NCBI GenBank assembly: GCA_032164245.1
Contig: JAVMKO010000003.1
Coordinates: 95,782,054-95,846,053 of the forward strand
Reading direction: 5' to 3'
Length of the DNA: 64,000 bases
From: Sternotherus odoratus
Lineage: Eukaryota; Chordata; Testudines; Kinosternidae
The notes under the pieces were generated by a model. It saw only the letters and a list, made by a program, of their open reading frames with translations, was not told the origin of the DNA and searched no databases. Numbering within the stretch: the stretch's first letter is position 1; every line of letters starts with the position of its first letter. The translations under genes were made by a program, and so were the position numbers. Below are positions 24,364-36,949 of this stretch, in pieces.

Positions 24364-27205
24364 TGAAAGTAGGCCGTCCAAAAACTTTTCTACTCGTTGC
24401 AGCATTACAAATTCTTCCCTGAAAACAAGGGGGGAAGGACATGGAAGTTTCAGTATAACTAATGTCTGAAGGCTTGCAGTAAGCTCGGGTATAAATCTAA
24501 CCCAAACTAGCCTGCCACGCACTCATATGGACCCTGCTGCCGCATACTAAAAGCTCTATAGTGTGCTTTGATCTACTCCTGTTTCAAAGCTTTTGGAACT
24601 TTTAGTGTGCAGTGGCAAGCTCCATACAGGCATTTGGTTTGGGATAGATTTACACCCCAGCGTGCCATAAACTCTTTGTTTATGCAAACAAGCCCTGAGG
24701 TTCATTTTGGGCTGGATAAGTGCTCTCATAGTGCACAGTGTGGCTCTAAATTGCCTAGAGTCAAGGAAGTTTAGGCCGCCGTCTGATCAAGGGGACTCTA
24801 GTAGTGCTAAGAGAGAATCAGAAGAGAAGGCCATTGGATTAAAGAGAAGGGTTAGAAACATGGAAGAAGATCAAAACAGGTGATGGAAAACAGCTATTCT
24901 AGAGATGGAAGAAAAGAAAGAGCCTGAAATCCATCCATCTCAGACAGGAAAGTGCCTCTGGGAAAAAAGTCAGTTCCAATCTCTTAAGAAGTGGCAGGCA
25001 TATGTAATTTGCAAGCAATATCTGTCCCAAACCATTCTTCCCTCTGTGTTTTGATCTTACACTCAGCTGGGAAGGGACTATGTTTTCCTCTATGTTTGGA
25101 AAATACCTACCACATGTTTTTCACTGTCTCAATCTATATAAGTCCAATAATAATCAGTAATGGGGAAACCCAACCTAAAGGCAGGAAGGTAGACTGGGGA
25201 AGAGACCGCAAGTAAAAAAGACATTGGTAGAAGTCAGAGATACTGTTTGCTGTATTGAACCTTGTCTTTCCCACCGAGAGTAAATATGAGGCCCATGATG
25301 TCATAGGTGAGAGAATATGAGGTTCCTTTTCCCAGGTGTGAATTGGGGTTAGTATTAGTTGCCTGACTCACACAGATGCTGTGAACATTAACTTATTTAG
25401 GTTCAATCCCATTCATGTCTTTAGAGACAGATTGATCCTCTAATGTTTGTGGAGCACTTTGAAAGGGTAAAAGCACTAGAGTAGATACTACATATTAAGT
25501 AGTAGCACTATTGGATTTGGGATTCCAAACCTCTTTTTTGCCTTATTGTCTCACTCTTATGTCGTATGCTCTTTCCCTTCCCCCTAAGGCCCAAGCCTGC
25601 CGTGTGCTGAATGCTTCCTGCGAGATGGTGAGAGCTCACAACTTGAACTGAATTAAGGGGAATTGAGGGTGATCAGCACTTTGCAGGATCAGGTCCTAAA
25701 TTATTAGTTAGATGTAACTAGAATACACATGATCTCTACACTAAAACACGCAATCTGAAAACAGACATGTGTTAAATTGAATTGAGCCCATGGAAAGTGA
25801 GCCCCCAGTGATCCTCCCACCTAGCCAGTTCTGGAAACCCACTTCCAAAAGTGATTTCTGCTGATTTTAACAGTTGTACTCTACATAGCATGCTATAGCA
25901 TATTGAATTAGACCATGGTCGTACAAGTCTAGTGGCGCCGCGGAGGAAGGTAGACCAATTGAATGTATTGCACCTTGCCACTTGTTAAATGCTGTGCATG
26001 GATGAAAGGTGAGATTCCATCCTGACTTTTGCAATGACCACCTGATGTGTGCCCTGGAGTTTCCCTTAGCTTGCAAACTTTATTATTGGTCATAATACTC
26101 TGCAGCCCTCTTTTTAAATCTAGCTACAGCATTTGACTCTGTGTCTACAGAGGCTCAAAAGCTTCTACACAATTGGTTAATTTTCAACCATTAAAGATGA
26201 GACAAGTGGGAGTTGAAATTTGAAATCCTGAAAAGGCCTGAATGTTTGTTTCATTTTTTATTTATTTTTTAAAGAACACATTTTGGGCCCAAGCTTACTT
26301 TCCAATATGGACCAATATATATCACCGGTGACGAGATGCTGTCTCACTCAGACACAATTTTGAAAGGAACTTGATTTGTAGGTTACAAAGGTTGATTGCT
26401 CACTGTGGGCATGTTAACATGTATTCTCTGGTGGGGCTACAGAGAAATTCACGTGTTCATCTAATGAGATTTATTTAAATATAGTTGGATGGTGCCCACC
26501 TGAAAAGCATAGTTGCCCCCACCACTGCTCTCCACGCTTCCTGATCTCTGCCCAGTGAGTGACAGATGTAGATGTGCAGGGATGGTGCGTATTTATCCTC
26601 CTGAAGCAATGCATTTCAAGGTACACCAAGTAACGCTTTGCTTCCCTCTTCCAAAGCCAGGGGTCGACCTGCTGTTGACAGCCTTGTTTTATATGCCAGT
26701 ACACTGGACATTTAGGCATTCAGGACTTCTGCGTGCACTATGCAGTGTGTGCGTTGTATACCACATAGTGTTAGGTAAATGGGAAAAAAGGGCTGTGTGA
26801 TTGGGGTTTTAAGTCTCAAAAGTGCCAGTTAATGAAAATCACTTTCTCTTTGATCCCTGGGTTGCTGCCAGATGTACCTGGAATATGCAGGGAAAATAAA
26901 AACTCTTCACTCAGCCATGCCAGTCTGCATGTTATTGACTCTTTTGCCAAGGGAACCATCCTATCTGGCTGCTGTGAAGGGGTTATTGAACACAGAGATA
27001 AAAACTATATAAATATCTCCTTGGCAGGCATAGAGGATTGGCAACAGGTATGACCGGTAATAATCTTTGTAGCTATTTAAGCTAAGACAGGGTGATAAAA
27101 TGTCATGCTTCAGGACATAAACATCATCATAGAATTCAAGAAGTAAGCTTCCCTCCCCCACCCGCTTGGCCTACACACACCCGCTTACAGGATATAATCT
27201 TAAGA

Positions 27206-27273
27206 GATCCTGAGCACTTCCAACTTCAATTTACTTCAGTGGTGCTCAGCACCTCATAGGATCACACCCAGCA
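27206..27273. repeat. Short palindromic interspersed repeat
   Basis: The arms GATCCTGAGCAC and GTGCTCAGCACCTCATAGGATC pair with each other around a TTCAATTTACTTCA centre. This is a well-spread amniote stem-loop repeat type, related in form to the copy at 51636. Confidence 0.55.
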
Positions 27274-27775
27274 CTGCGCATTTAGCCTGATCCACATTGA
27301 GGCATTTTCACCTTTATTCAAAGGAAAAATACTGGTCATTACTTAGAGGCACTGCTGGACCAATGGTCTGATCGGGTGTGGCAAATCCAGCGTGCCTCAA
27401 CCTAAGAGTGTAGTTTGAACAATCCCTTTCAATACTCTGGCACACACAGGAACACAAGGCTTACACTAACGGCATGCTTGTGTCAGCAGAGCTGTAATAC
27501 AGAACATTACTGCACTGTCCCAGTGTGATTGAAGTCTGTCTTAATTAATAAGGGGCCTCATTTGACTCTGCCTCTCTTGTTGCAACGGAGATCATTGATC
27601 AGTCCCACAAGAAGCCTTAAAGTGAAAGGATTTGAACCAGAAATTACAGGCTAAACTATCTGACAGCTGGTGGCTGTTCTGTTTTTCATAGCAGTGCTGC
27701 AACACTTAAACTGCAGAATAACATTGTTATTGCTTTTTAAATTAGTTTTTAGAAGCTGCTTTTTTAATTAGAATA

Positions 27776-27802
27776 GTGTGTGTGTGTGCGCGTTTGTGTG
27801 TG
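27776..27802. repeat. TG simple repeat
   Basis: A GTGTGTGTGTGCGCGTTTGTG run about 320 bases upstream of the second ARID exon. Confidence 0.85.
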
Positions 27803-28120
27803 TCAGTCGGTCAGTGAGTGTGCATTTGAATGGAGATAAATAGCTAGCTGAACAGCACAAACCTCGGAAGAGTGCAAGACATTTAAAAGATGCACCATGC
27901 AGAAGACTCTCAACAAGCTTTTTATGTAGCTATCAGCAGGTTCCTTAATGGTTTTATAACTGTAAACGCTGTCTGTGCATTACTGAGTGGGGGAGTAATG
28001 AGCATTAGTTAAAAGAGGCAAATAAAAAAAGTAAACCAAGACATTAAGTGCTTTTTTTCCTCTTGGCTTTAAACAAGCCGCTTTGCTGCAAACCAATACT
28101 TCTGCCATTTATTTTGCTAG

Positions 28121-28330
<210 letters not shown>

Positions 28331-29229
28331 TAGAAGAACTTCAGCTTCATATGCAATAATTCACTAGACTGCATCTCTCAAATCTCCTGTCCCAGCCAAC
28401 ATTTTAGAATCATCCCTTGCTAACCTTAGATAAGCTGGCTAAAGAAATACTCCTTGGGGATCCTTTTTGTGTTCTGAACTGTCTCCAAGACAGTATTAAA
28501 GTGAACTCGAAGGGGTAGATTACAGAGATATGCCTACAGATCTTTAAGCATTACTTTGTCTCTGTCTGAAAAATACAAGCATTCTAACGATCAAACTGTT
28601 AAATGGAAACAAATAATAACAGCAATGTTCTACAAGGTTTTCCATCCCTTGCATTCGCTCTCTGAAAGACATCAGGTACCCAGGACTAAATAAATACATA
28701 AATAAAATAAGGAAGAGCTGGGTTCTCCCATCTACACTTCAACTATTGGAAATCTGAAACCAAATTTCAGTGGACCCATTGGCAGGTAAAAGAACTACTC
28801 AGTGCAAGTCAGGATGGCAGCTTTTGGCCCAAGAAATGGAACTCAGCCTGCTGCTCCACTACTGTTTATTTGAAATGCCTGGCAAATGGAGAGATTTGAG
28901 AGATGAGAGATCACCCATAGTACAGTATCAAGCTTTGTAGTTTAGAATACGTCACTTTCCTCTGCCATTGTTGCTTTGTATTAGATGGAGTGCTAGCAGC
29001 ACTGTCTGCTGTAGAAGGGCACTGCAGTAAAAATGGTTGATTTTGGTTCATGAATCTTCCTGTACAGTAGGGTGATTGAAGAAGAGTGAGATTTTTTTTT
29101 TCTGCCTGCATTCAACTCAAGACTCGTAAAATGACAATCATGATTGACATTCGAGCTAGAGAAATGTAGAGGAGTAACATGTTAGGCATGTGAAAGAATA
29201 AATAAAAGGTATTGTTGCCTTTTGGAGTA

Positions 29230-29418
29230 CAGTCAGACCCTGGAATACCGCGCCCCGCGATAGCGCGAATCCATTTATAGCGTCGGGCGCGGCTGGCTTC
29301 CGATGTCGGCAGCGGGCGCTGCTTTGATGCAACGGAACCACACAATACCACAACCCTGCATTTATCATGATCGATTTATTTTGGATCCCGATCGTCGCGG
29401 TATTGCAGGGTCTGACTT
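29230..29418. mobile_element. 189-bp Tigger/mariner-like MITE with TA duplication
   Basis: The ends CAGTCAGACCCTGGAATACC and, on the other strand, AAGTCAGACCCTGCAATACC are 23-bp inverted repeats with two mismatches, continuing into GCG. TA flanks both sides (29228-29229 and 29419-29420), the target duplication of Tc1/mariner-type elements. The interior is CpG-rich. The antisense frames of 70-79 codons that cross it are not genes. Confidence 0.82.
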
Positions 29419-29797
29419 TATTTAACTTCTTGGCTTCAGGCAGAAGAGGAAAAGAGGACTTTTAGTTGGTATGCACTATTTTCTGTGCATGGAATCACAG
29501 AAGGGCAAAAGCTTTTGTAAGTGTGAATCAGAAAGATGGGATTCTCAGACTCATTCCTGGTGTGAAGTACGTTTTAATACACAGTAATCTCATAGATACA
29601 TAGTGAATGGGGGCGATTCACTATTACACAGGCCTTCTCCCATTAGCAACATCCCTGTGAAAGCAACAACAGTTGCTTACATGGAAATATGAAATTAGGA
29701 AAGTATTTAATATAACTTGATTTATTTTAGCAGCTGGAAATAAGGAGAAGAGCCAGGAAAGCAGCCAGCTGTCCCCTTAGTTTGTGACCCTCTGTCA

Positions 29798-30075
29798 TAG
29801 ATATTAGAAATAGAAAAGACCTATTAAGTCATGCAGTTACATTCAGTTGCCAGGTAGGGTTATTCCTTCTGATGCTCTCTCTGGTGCTTTGTCCAGTATT
29901 GTAAATGTCTCCAGTGATAAGGCTTAAACTGCTTCCTGCTATAGATATTCCATAGTCTACTAGAATTCAGTGTTATTATTTTTTTCTTGCTATTCCGTTC
30001 AAATTTACCTTCCATCACTATTCTGCTCACCCCTTTATAACACCCTAAATGTTTATCCCTTACAAATACTAAGGT
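29798..30075 (-). repeat. CR1-type LINE 3' end, antisense
   Basis: The stretch TCATAGATATTAGAAATAGA leads into AAAAGACCTATTAAGTCATG and GTAGGGTTATTCCTTCTGATG, with CTTTGTCCAGTATTGTAAATG following. It is parallel to the fragment at 2655 and derives from the same part of the CR1/L3 3' region. A 77-codon antisense frame overlaps it. Confidence 0.7.
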
Positions 30076-31355
30076 TGTGATGTACCCCATCAATAGGTAT
30101 TTAATGTATCAAGCAAGGCATGTTTCTCGGAAAAACAAGTTTCGGAGGGGGAAAGGCCCACATATTATAAACAAGAGCGGCAGTCAGAGTATTTGACTCC
30201 CTAGAGGGAGTTTAGATTAGCCAGCACATGCACTCTTATTAAAAATTGAAAGCTGTTGGAGTTGGCTGCATCACCTACAGCAAGGGCCAGTAAATGGAGC
30301 TGAAACCATTAGACTCATTAGAGAGAAGGAAAAGAAAAAATATATATTTTAAATTAAGCAGCAAAACTAAAAATAACTATTTTGCTTCCCTCTGCCTCTC
30401 CCCAGCTCCCTTACAATGTTGCCATTCAGTAACTTTGGTTAGTGGTTCAGGAACAATCATCCTAAAACTGTCTGAATTTTGAGTTCAAGAATCTTGATTT
30501 AAATATCCAGCCCTTGGAAAAAAAGCAGAGAAATGTCATGGGCTGCCCTTCAGATCCATGTGCACCTTGAAACTGTAAATGAAAACTGCAAGTTTGAATG
30601 TATCACAACATTATCTTCAGTTCAAACAAGCTGTCTGGGAGCAGAACTGAAACTGTTTTTCCAAAATAAAAACACAGCTGGACATAAGGACCAGAAGAGG
30701 GCAAAGATCTCAAGGTTTATTTTGTTTTGCTGGAAAAGAACTTGTGTCACTGAATGGGCTGCACTTCTGTGTAGAAAAAGGCTTTCCCAGTGTGTATCAG
30801 CTTTAGTACATGAAATCCCGCTGAGGTATAGATGCTGCAGAAAGTACAGGGTCTGTTCCCTGAACAGTTGGCTCTTTTTTTTCTTTTCCTTCGCTTTATG
30901 GCAACGTTAATGTTTTAACTGCACAAAAGCAGTAGGATTATAGCTGTACTTTAGATAATCCATCCAAATGGAGCAGGAGCCCACTGGAACAGGAAACCGT
31001 GGACTAAAAGATTCCTGTTTTTAAACATTAAGACATCATAAGCTTGATTCTGTGCGGGCACATGCCTTTGCCTGCACATAGCAGCCTTTTTGAACCCTGC
31101 TTCAGCTGCACAGAACCAGTCGCATATTGATGCCTAAATCAATACCTGACGAAGAAGGGTAGGATTGCACTAAAGGGAATTGGGCTTAACCCCCTCCTGT
31201 GACGAATCACCTGTTTCACAGCTGGTTCTGTGGTTCGGGTGATAGCTTGACAATCACGTGGTCATCATGAAAACCAGCAAGTAGCTCGGTTGCTAGGAAG
31301 AGGTTTCAGGCAGTAGAAAGGATCCTGTCAGAGTCTCTGGGTCGGGAAGGAACCA

Positions 31356-32230
31356 AGGGCTAGATCCTCAAAGGTACCTAGGCACCAAACTCCAACATTT
31401 AGGTGCCACTGACATTCTCAAAATCAAATCACCACTCAGCTGCCACCTACACTGTAGACACCTAGTTCTGATAGGCATCAACGTTTCCTCCATTGGGCAA
31501 GTGCCAAGCCATCTAAGGCCTGTGGCTACCCCACAGCGAACAAGCTGCTTTGTGTTTTAACTCATGCCTAAGCCCCACAGGATTCTCAAACGAGTCATTC
31601 ACTCGCAGGGCCCAAGAGTAAGCATATATCTAAGCATGCCTTCTGGATCAGGCCTTGCACAAAAGACAACCAGGGCAAACAATTTTTCATGCACATGTAT
31701 GTCAATCTGTCCTCGGAATACCCAGTAGCCAGAGAGCACTTCCCTGGGATGTGCAAGAGCCAGAATCAAATTGCTGGGCTGCCTGATTTGGAACAGGGAT
31801 TTGAACTCAGATCTCCCATATGAGGGCTCTAACTACCAGGGTAGTGAGTATTCTGAGTGGGGTCTCTCTCTTTTGTCGTGTTGGAACTGTTTCATTGGGA
31901 ATAAATAATTTTTTAAAAAATTTGGAGGCTGGACTTGAACCTCTGTGTTCCACCTCTCTGGTGAGTGCCCTTAACCACCGGGCTATAAAGTCAAAGTCGA
32001 ACTCTTTCTCTCTCTCGCTCTCTTTCTTCCTCCCCCTTCCCCGAGAAAAGACTGACCTGGGGCTATAGAGTCAGTCTCTCTCTACCTTCTTGAGAAAGGG
32101 CAGATCTGCCTTAGGCTTCTAACTCCAGCATAGAGAGGCACCTCCTTGACCTACCAGTCAGGCACCTAAGCCTAGATTGCTGAGAGTTAGGTGCCAAAGT
32201 ACTTTTTTGTGAATTTGGACCCCAAGCCCT
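31356..32230. repeat. Inverted-arm interspersed repeat containing two tRNA-like units
   Basis: The left arm AGGGCTAGATCCTCAAAGG...ACCTAGGCACC pairs loosely with the right arm, which read on the other strand is AGGGCTTGGGGTCCAAATT...CTTTGGCACC. Between the arms are two antisense tRNA-like sequences (separate entry). Repeated GGCACCTAA-type motifs occur throughout and continue to about 32440. It is probably a non-autonomous element in which SINE-type sequence is embedded. Edges are approximate. Confidence 0.5.
31796..31990 (-). repeat. Tandem pair of tRNA-derived (SINE-type) sequences
   Basis: On the minus strand, about 31985-31931 reads TAGCCCGGTGGTTAAGGGCA ... GGTTCAAGTCC, close matches to the RNA polymerase III A box and B box of a tRNA. 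About 31848-31796 reads ACTACCCTGGTAGTTAGAGC ... GAGTTCAAATCCC, a second more decayed copy. They sit about 135 bp apart in the same orientation. Neither can fold as a complete functional tRNA, so this is a SINE-like relic, not a tRNA gene. Confidence 0.6.
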
Positions 32231-32745
32231 TTTCTTCTGCATGTAACTCCTGACTAGCTTAGGTGGCTCCCCACTCAGTGTGCTGGCTTCTGAGGCTCCC
32301 TTTCTTAGGCTCCTAACTTTCCCCACGCATTTTATGCAGTCTGGGCACCTAACTTGGGGCTGAGGACTTTGATTAGGTGGCAGAGAGCCTAGGAGTTATA
32401 CTTTGCAATGCTCTGCATTGCAGTCCCTTCGTTCCTTGGTGGAGTTAGCTCAGAGTTTGTATGCTTCTCCGTGGTAGATGGCCTGTGGAGTGGAATCCTG
32501 CAGGGAGCAGGCTAAGAAGGAATGTAAGAGTTTCAGGGAGTAGATAGGCTTCTGCAGAAGACCCTAGGTTGGGAGAAGCATGTGATTGACAAATTGAACT
32601 TGTATGAAGCAGTTTTGTTTTGAAGAAATAAAACCAAATCCCTGAAATAAAGGGACTGAAATCCTGTTGCTGACGAGCGTTCCTTGGTACATAGCCCAAT
32701 GGTTTACATAAGGACATCAGAGGAACAAAATTCTGCCATCACTTA

Positions 32746-33017
32746 GGGCTTGTCTTCACTAAATCAATCTTTTGGTGATCAATTTATCGCGTCTCATCAA
32801 GACGCGATAATCGATCGCCAGCAGCGCCCCCGTCAACTCCGGAACTCCAGCTCACCAAAAGGCGCAAACTGGAGTCGACGGGGGAGCGCGCCGCCTACTG
32901 CCGCTGCAGTGGGGATGCAGGTAAGTCAGCTGTAGATATGCCGAATTCAGCTACGTTATTAACGTAGCTGAATTTGCGTATCTACAGCCGATCTACCCCC
33001 CTAGTGAAGACCAGCCC
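32746..33017. mobile_element. 272-bp Harbinger-like MITE with perfect internal palindrome
   Basis: The ends GGGCTTGTCTTCACTA and TAGTGAAGACCAGCCC are terminal inverted repeats. It shares the modules GATCAATTTATCGCG, AACTCCGGAACTCCAGC, CTCACCAAAAGGCGCAAAC and the TACGTTA palindrome with the element at 48351, which lies in the opposite orientation. The left flank is TTA while the right flank has decayed. A 61-codon frame crossing it is not a gene. Confidence 0.82.
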
Positions 33018-33734
33018 ACACACTTCTTGTAACCCCCATTGACTTCAGTGAGGATGGGTGGTAACTGATGGTAGAATTTAGCTGTCTGTGCTGCCTGTGA
33101 CAATTCAAGGTACATCCCAACAACTCCAAAGGAAGAGTTGGATTAGTTCAGCAAAAGAGTACGGTCAGTGGGCCTTGTTCAGTGGAGGCCAGAGTCAGAT
33201 ACACCTCAGCCAACTTACTGTTGTTTTGGTTCTAATTGTCCATTTTAAAGCATGGGTGGAATGTATGCTACTGTCAGAACATCTCCAGTCCACTCAGTAA
33301 TCATATGAGAGGCGATCGCCTTGAATGTGTCATGGATCTGCTTCTTGCAGATAAACATTAGAGAATAGCAAGATCCTCGTAAGTGTTCTATCCGGGATGC
33401 TAATGCTTTTTGAAGATTCTTGTGATGAAGACAAGGTGTTCCGTACAGCCATAAGCTTGTTGGTGTTTTGATATTCATAACCAAAATATATATGAACGTT
33501 GTGGAAAATTTTAAATTGAAGATACAAGGTGGCCATTATGGTAAAACGCTAATGGTTACCAGGAGGTAACCATTATAGATTCTTTCGTTGGTCAGAAAAT
33601 AAATTTTGTTAGCCACTGTAAACAGATCAAGTGGGAAAACATGAATCTAGAAGTTATGGCCATTGTTAGCCTGTGTATTTGGGGTTTATTACTCATTATT
33701 GTACTGGCTCAGAATTGGCCTGGGTTAGCTCATG

Positions 33735-33985
33735 GATGTAAATAGTGTCAGAAAACAATGTAGCATTGAAAATCTAAACACAAGTGGGATGTAAGGACCC
33801 TTGAAGGAGAAGCAGGTAGCAGCTTTGACACACAGAGAAAGGGGTTTCGTTTAATGATTTCCAACTGAAAAATATTGCTAATGATAATAGGTGTAATGTG
33901 TCTTAACAGACTATAATAACATATTTGTGAGACCATACTTTCCTGTCATAGCACGTAGTGAATGTTGGGCAGTACTCAGCGATAC
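33735..33985 (+). repeat. Copy 1 of an unnamed direct repeat
   Basis: This segment (TAGTGTCAGAAAACAATGTA, GAGAAGCAGGTAGCAGCTTT, AATGATAATAGGTGTAAT, GGGCAGTACTCAG) recurs in the same order and orientation at 35194-35440, 1.45 kb downstream. The copies differ at scattered positions and by small indels. No ends typical of a transposon were seen, so it may be two insertions of one family or a local duplication. Confidence 0.8.
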
Positions 33986-35193
33986 ATGGGGTGCACTCCC
34001 GGATAAAATCCAGGCAAGACTTTGGTCTTGACTGTGTCACTGAGATCATATGATAGCAAACCTGTGAGTGTTTGTGCTTGTGTTGTAACACAGAGATCCA
34101 ATAGCCTGTTCTCTGTGTTTCCTTGGCAGCAGAGACAAGACTTGGGGGGAGGTGGGGAGCCAGTCATTCAATTAGTAAGTTTGTAACCAAAAACCCATCC
34201 ATCTTTACTGGCAGGTGGCTGACTGAATTTCTATTATTAGCTGACAGGTGATGTCACAAAACCTGTCATGTAGCCAGCCGGGGAATCCCCAGTGGAAGAT
34301 AAATGAGAAAAGGGTCTGGGTTATAAATAAAGGTGCCCTCTGATTGACCTCTGTTCACTGTAAACCTGTGGCATATCCGACTAACTCTCCCCACACCCAC
34401 CCTAGTCAGAATTAGGGCACTGGGTTCATGCTGTGTAAATTATCTTCCCAGCGTGGCGTCTGGCTGTTCAGTCTGAAGTATGTGAATGTACTTAACCTTC
34501 AGTAACCTTTCCATTGTTTACTTTAGCGTATACATTTGTAGCTTCTGGCAAAAGGTAGGGATATCCTAGAGAGCATGTCAGGCCTCCTGGTAATGGAGTT
34601 TCAAGAGGTTGCATTCTTTTTTCTTTTCTTTTTTTCCCCTGAAGGAAAAAATAATTCTGGCAAGAGGAAGATTTTTTTTTCTGTTTTTATTAACTACACA
34701 TTTGAACTATTGTAAATAAAGGGTCTTTCCTGAAAGCACACTCCCTAGCATTGCAGGCCTTTTAACGAAGCAGCCACTGGGGTGCTAATTTCATGCAGCT
34801 AGCATCCAATTGGTCCATATAGGAGGCTGTGCAGTATGCCACAATGAAAATGTTGCTGTCAGACAATTTTCTTTCCATTTTTTTAAAATCTGCAGTGGCA
34901 CCTATAAGGCAGATGCTATTCAGGCTTTTTTGTATGTTGAAAAACCACATATTATGCCATTTTGACTAGACACAAAGGAGTATTTTTCTGGTCATCGCCA
35001 GTCAGCTGTATGGTCTTGTATGCACAGCTTAAACACTTCAAATAATTGTCTGTTTCCTTCTTTTTAATTCTCTGTTGTTTGTTTTATAGTGCTGAGTGCT
35101 TATGTAGAACTTGACAAAGTAACAAGGTCCCTCTTTTAAGAAGGTTACAGTCAACTTAAACAGTTACAGTAGAAACAAAAAGATTAAGCTACA

Positions 35194-35440
35194 GGGATGG
35201 ATGTAAGTGTCAGAAAACAACATAGCATTGAAAATGTAAACAAAAGTGGGATGCAGAGATTTGAAGGGGGAGCAGGTAGCAGCTTTGACACAGACAAAAG
35301 GGTTTCTAACTGGAAAAGTGTTACTAATGATAATAGGTGTAATAATATGTTAACGGATATATAAACATGTATGTGAGGCCATACCTTCCGCTCATTTGCA
35401 CAGCACCTAGTATATGTTGGACAGTACTCAGTATAAATAA
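35194..35440 (+). repeat. Copy 2 of an unnamed direct repeat
   Basis: Matches 33735-33985: AGTGTCAGAAAACAACATAG, GGGGAGCAGGTAGCAGCTTT, ACTAATGATAATAGGTGTAA and GTTGGACAGTACTCAG occur in the same order. Both copies also carry antisense frames with a shared SKLLPA peptide. This could mean a very old coding remnant on the minus strand, but neither frame is long or recognisable. Confidence 0.8.
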
Positions 35441-35814
35441 TAAATAACCTGTGTGTGTACACTGTATACATATAACATACACAAAAACTACTTCAGAAAA
35501 TATTAGTGTGATGGCAAAGTCAAGCACCCAAAAGTTAGGAAATGCCAGAGTTAAGCTTGCCTGTGCGGCCTAAGCTCTGATCCCTTGTGCATATACATTA
35601 TGGTACAGTCTTTTATTTACATGATCACACTCTTTTTTCCGAGGGAGCCATTCCTCATTCAGTGTGCAGAAAGGACATTGATCACTTAGTGAGCAGCTAT
35701 TCAATATATTGTTTTCTCCTCCCATTCAGTATTTTGTTCATTGTGTAGCCTAAGGCCTTGTTTACTGCTCTGAATACAAAATTATTAATTTCCTCATAGG
35801 CTTTTCTATATTAT

Positions 35815-35945
35815 CCATCAGTATAATGTCTGAGTGCTTCACAGGCATTAATTAGTTTGTCTTCACAAAACCCCTGTGTGCAGAGGGGTTATTATCCCAT
35901 TTTACAGGGAGGAATTGAGACAGTAATGTGAGAAGCCTTATTTGA
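35815..35945 (-). repeat. MIR/CORE-SINE, antisense
   Basis: The stretch TGAGTGCTTCACAGGCATTA followed by GGGGTTATTATCCCATTTTA and CAGGGAGGAATTGAGACAG is the reverse complement of the MIR-like consensus. Confidence 0.6.
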
Positions 35946-36949
35946 GACACCTAGGACCTTGATTTTTCAGAGGATTTAGTATTATATAGTACTTAATATA
36001 TTCAAAGCAGAGCTCCCATTGACTACTGTTGCAATCATGAGTCCTCAGCACTTCTGCAAATCAGCTCACAGGGTCTCATATCAAGTAAATGAAGAACACC
36101 ATGAGTGACCACCTATGAAAAGTTTGGTTTAAGTGACATCACATAGGCACTGTATAACACAGGCAAAGATAGAATCTAATTCCCAGGACAACATTCAATT
36201 GCCTTAAGTATGAGAAAGTTCTTTCTCTTCCTGTAATCCCCTGCCTCCCTGACGACATACCTTCCAACTTCTACAGCAAATGAGGCAAGGGTCCTACAGA
36301 CAACAGCCTCCTTCACTACACAATGCTGATTTATCCCCAGAGTATGTCAGTCCTGTGCAGTAAATGAGGCAGGGGCCATGTGGAAAAACTGTATGTGATC
36401 ATGTAAATAAAGACTTTATCATAATGCATACGCACAAGGGGCCAATTAAGTAGCACAGACAACTTTAATTCTGGCATTTCCTAACTTCTGAATGCTTCAG
36501 TTTGCAACCTTAATAATAATGTTCTTTTAACATAGGATTTTTTTGTGTAAATTCTAAGATTTTTTTAAAAAGCAAACTGAAAAAAAAAAAGTTCCATCTT
36601 GTATTGTCCTGTTGACACCCATGTGGTTCATCAGCAGTTGAAACCTTTAGAGCCATATAACAGACCCTTTGAGCTAATGGAATAAGGGATAGCAATAGTA
36701 GGTTGTTATCCTCTATGTGGACCAGCACTAGAGGGTGATGAGTTGTTTTGCCAGTTGGTTTCACAGATATTTGCCAACAGCAGAGGAATAATGAGACTCA
36801 GGAATCTTGGCTCCATTTCAGTTTCGGGAGAGGAATGTGCTGTAGCGGGCACAGACTCTTCTGCCTGGACCCTTTCTGCCATATTCCCTCTGCCCTGGTT
36901 CCTGTCCTGTCTCATGCCTATGCTTGGCTTCTTGTCCCAGTACCATTCT

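Noticed and set aside
31931..31985. Functional tRNA gene on the minus strand
   Set aside because: A and B boxes are present, but the arms do not pair to a full cloverleaf and it is part of a repeated unit, so it is a SINE-like relic.
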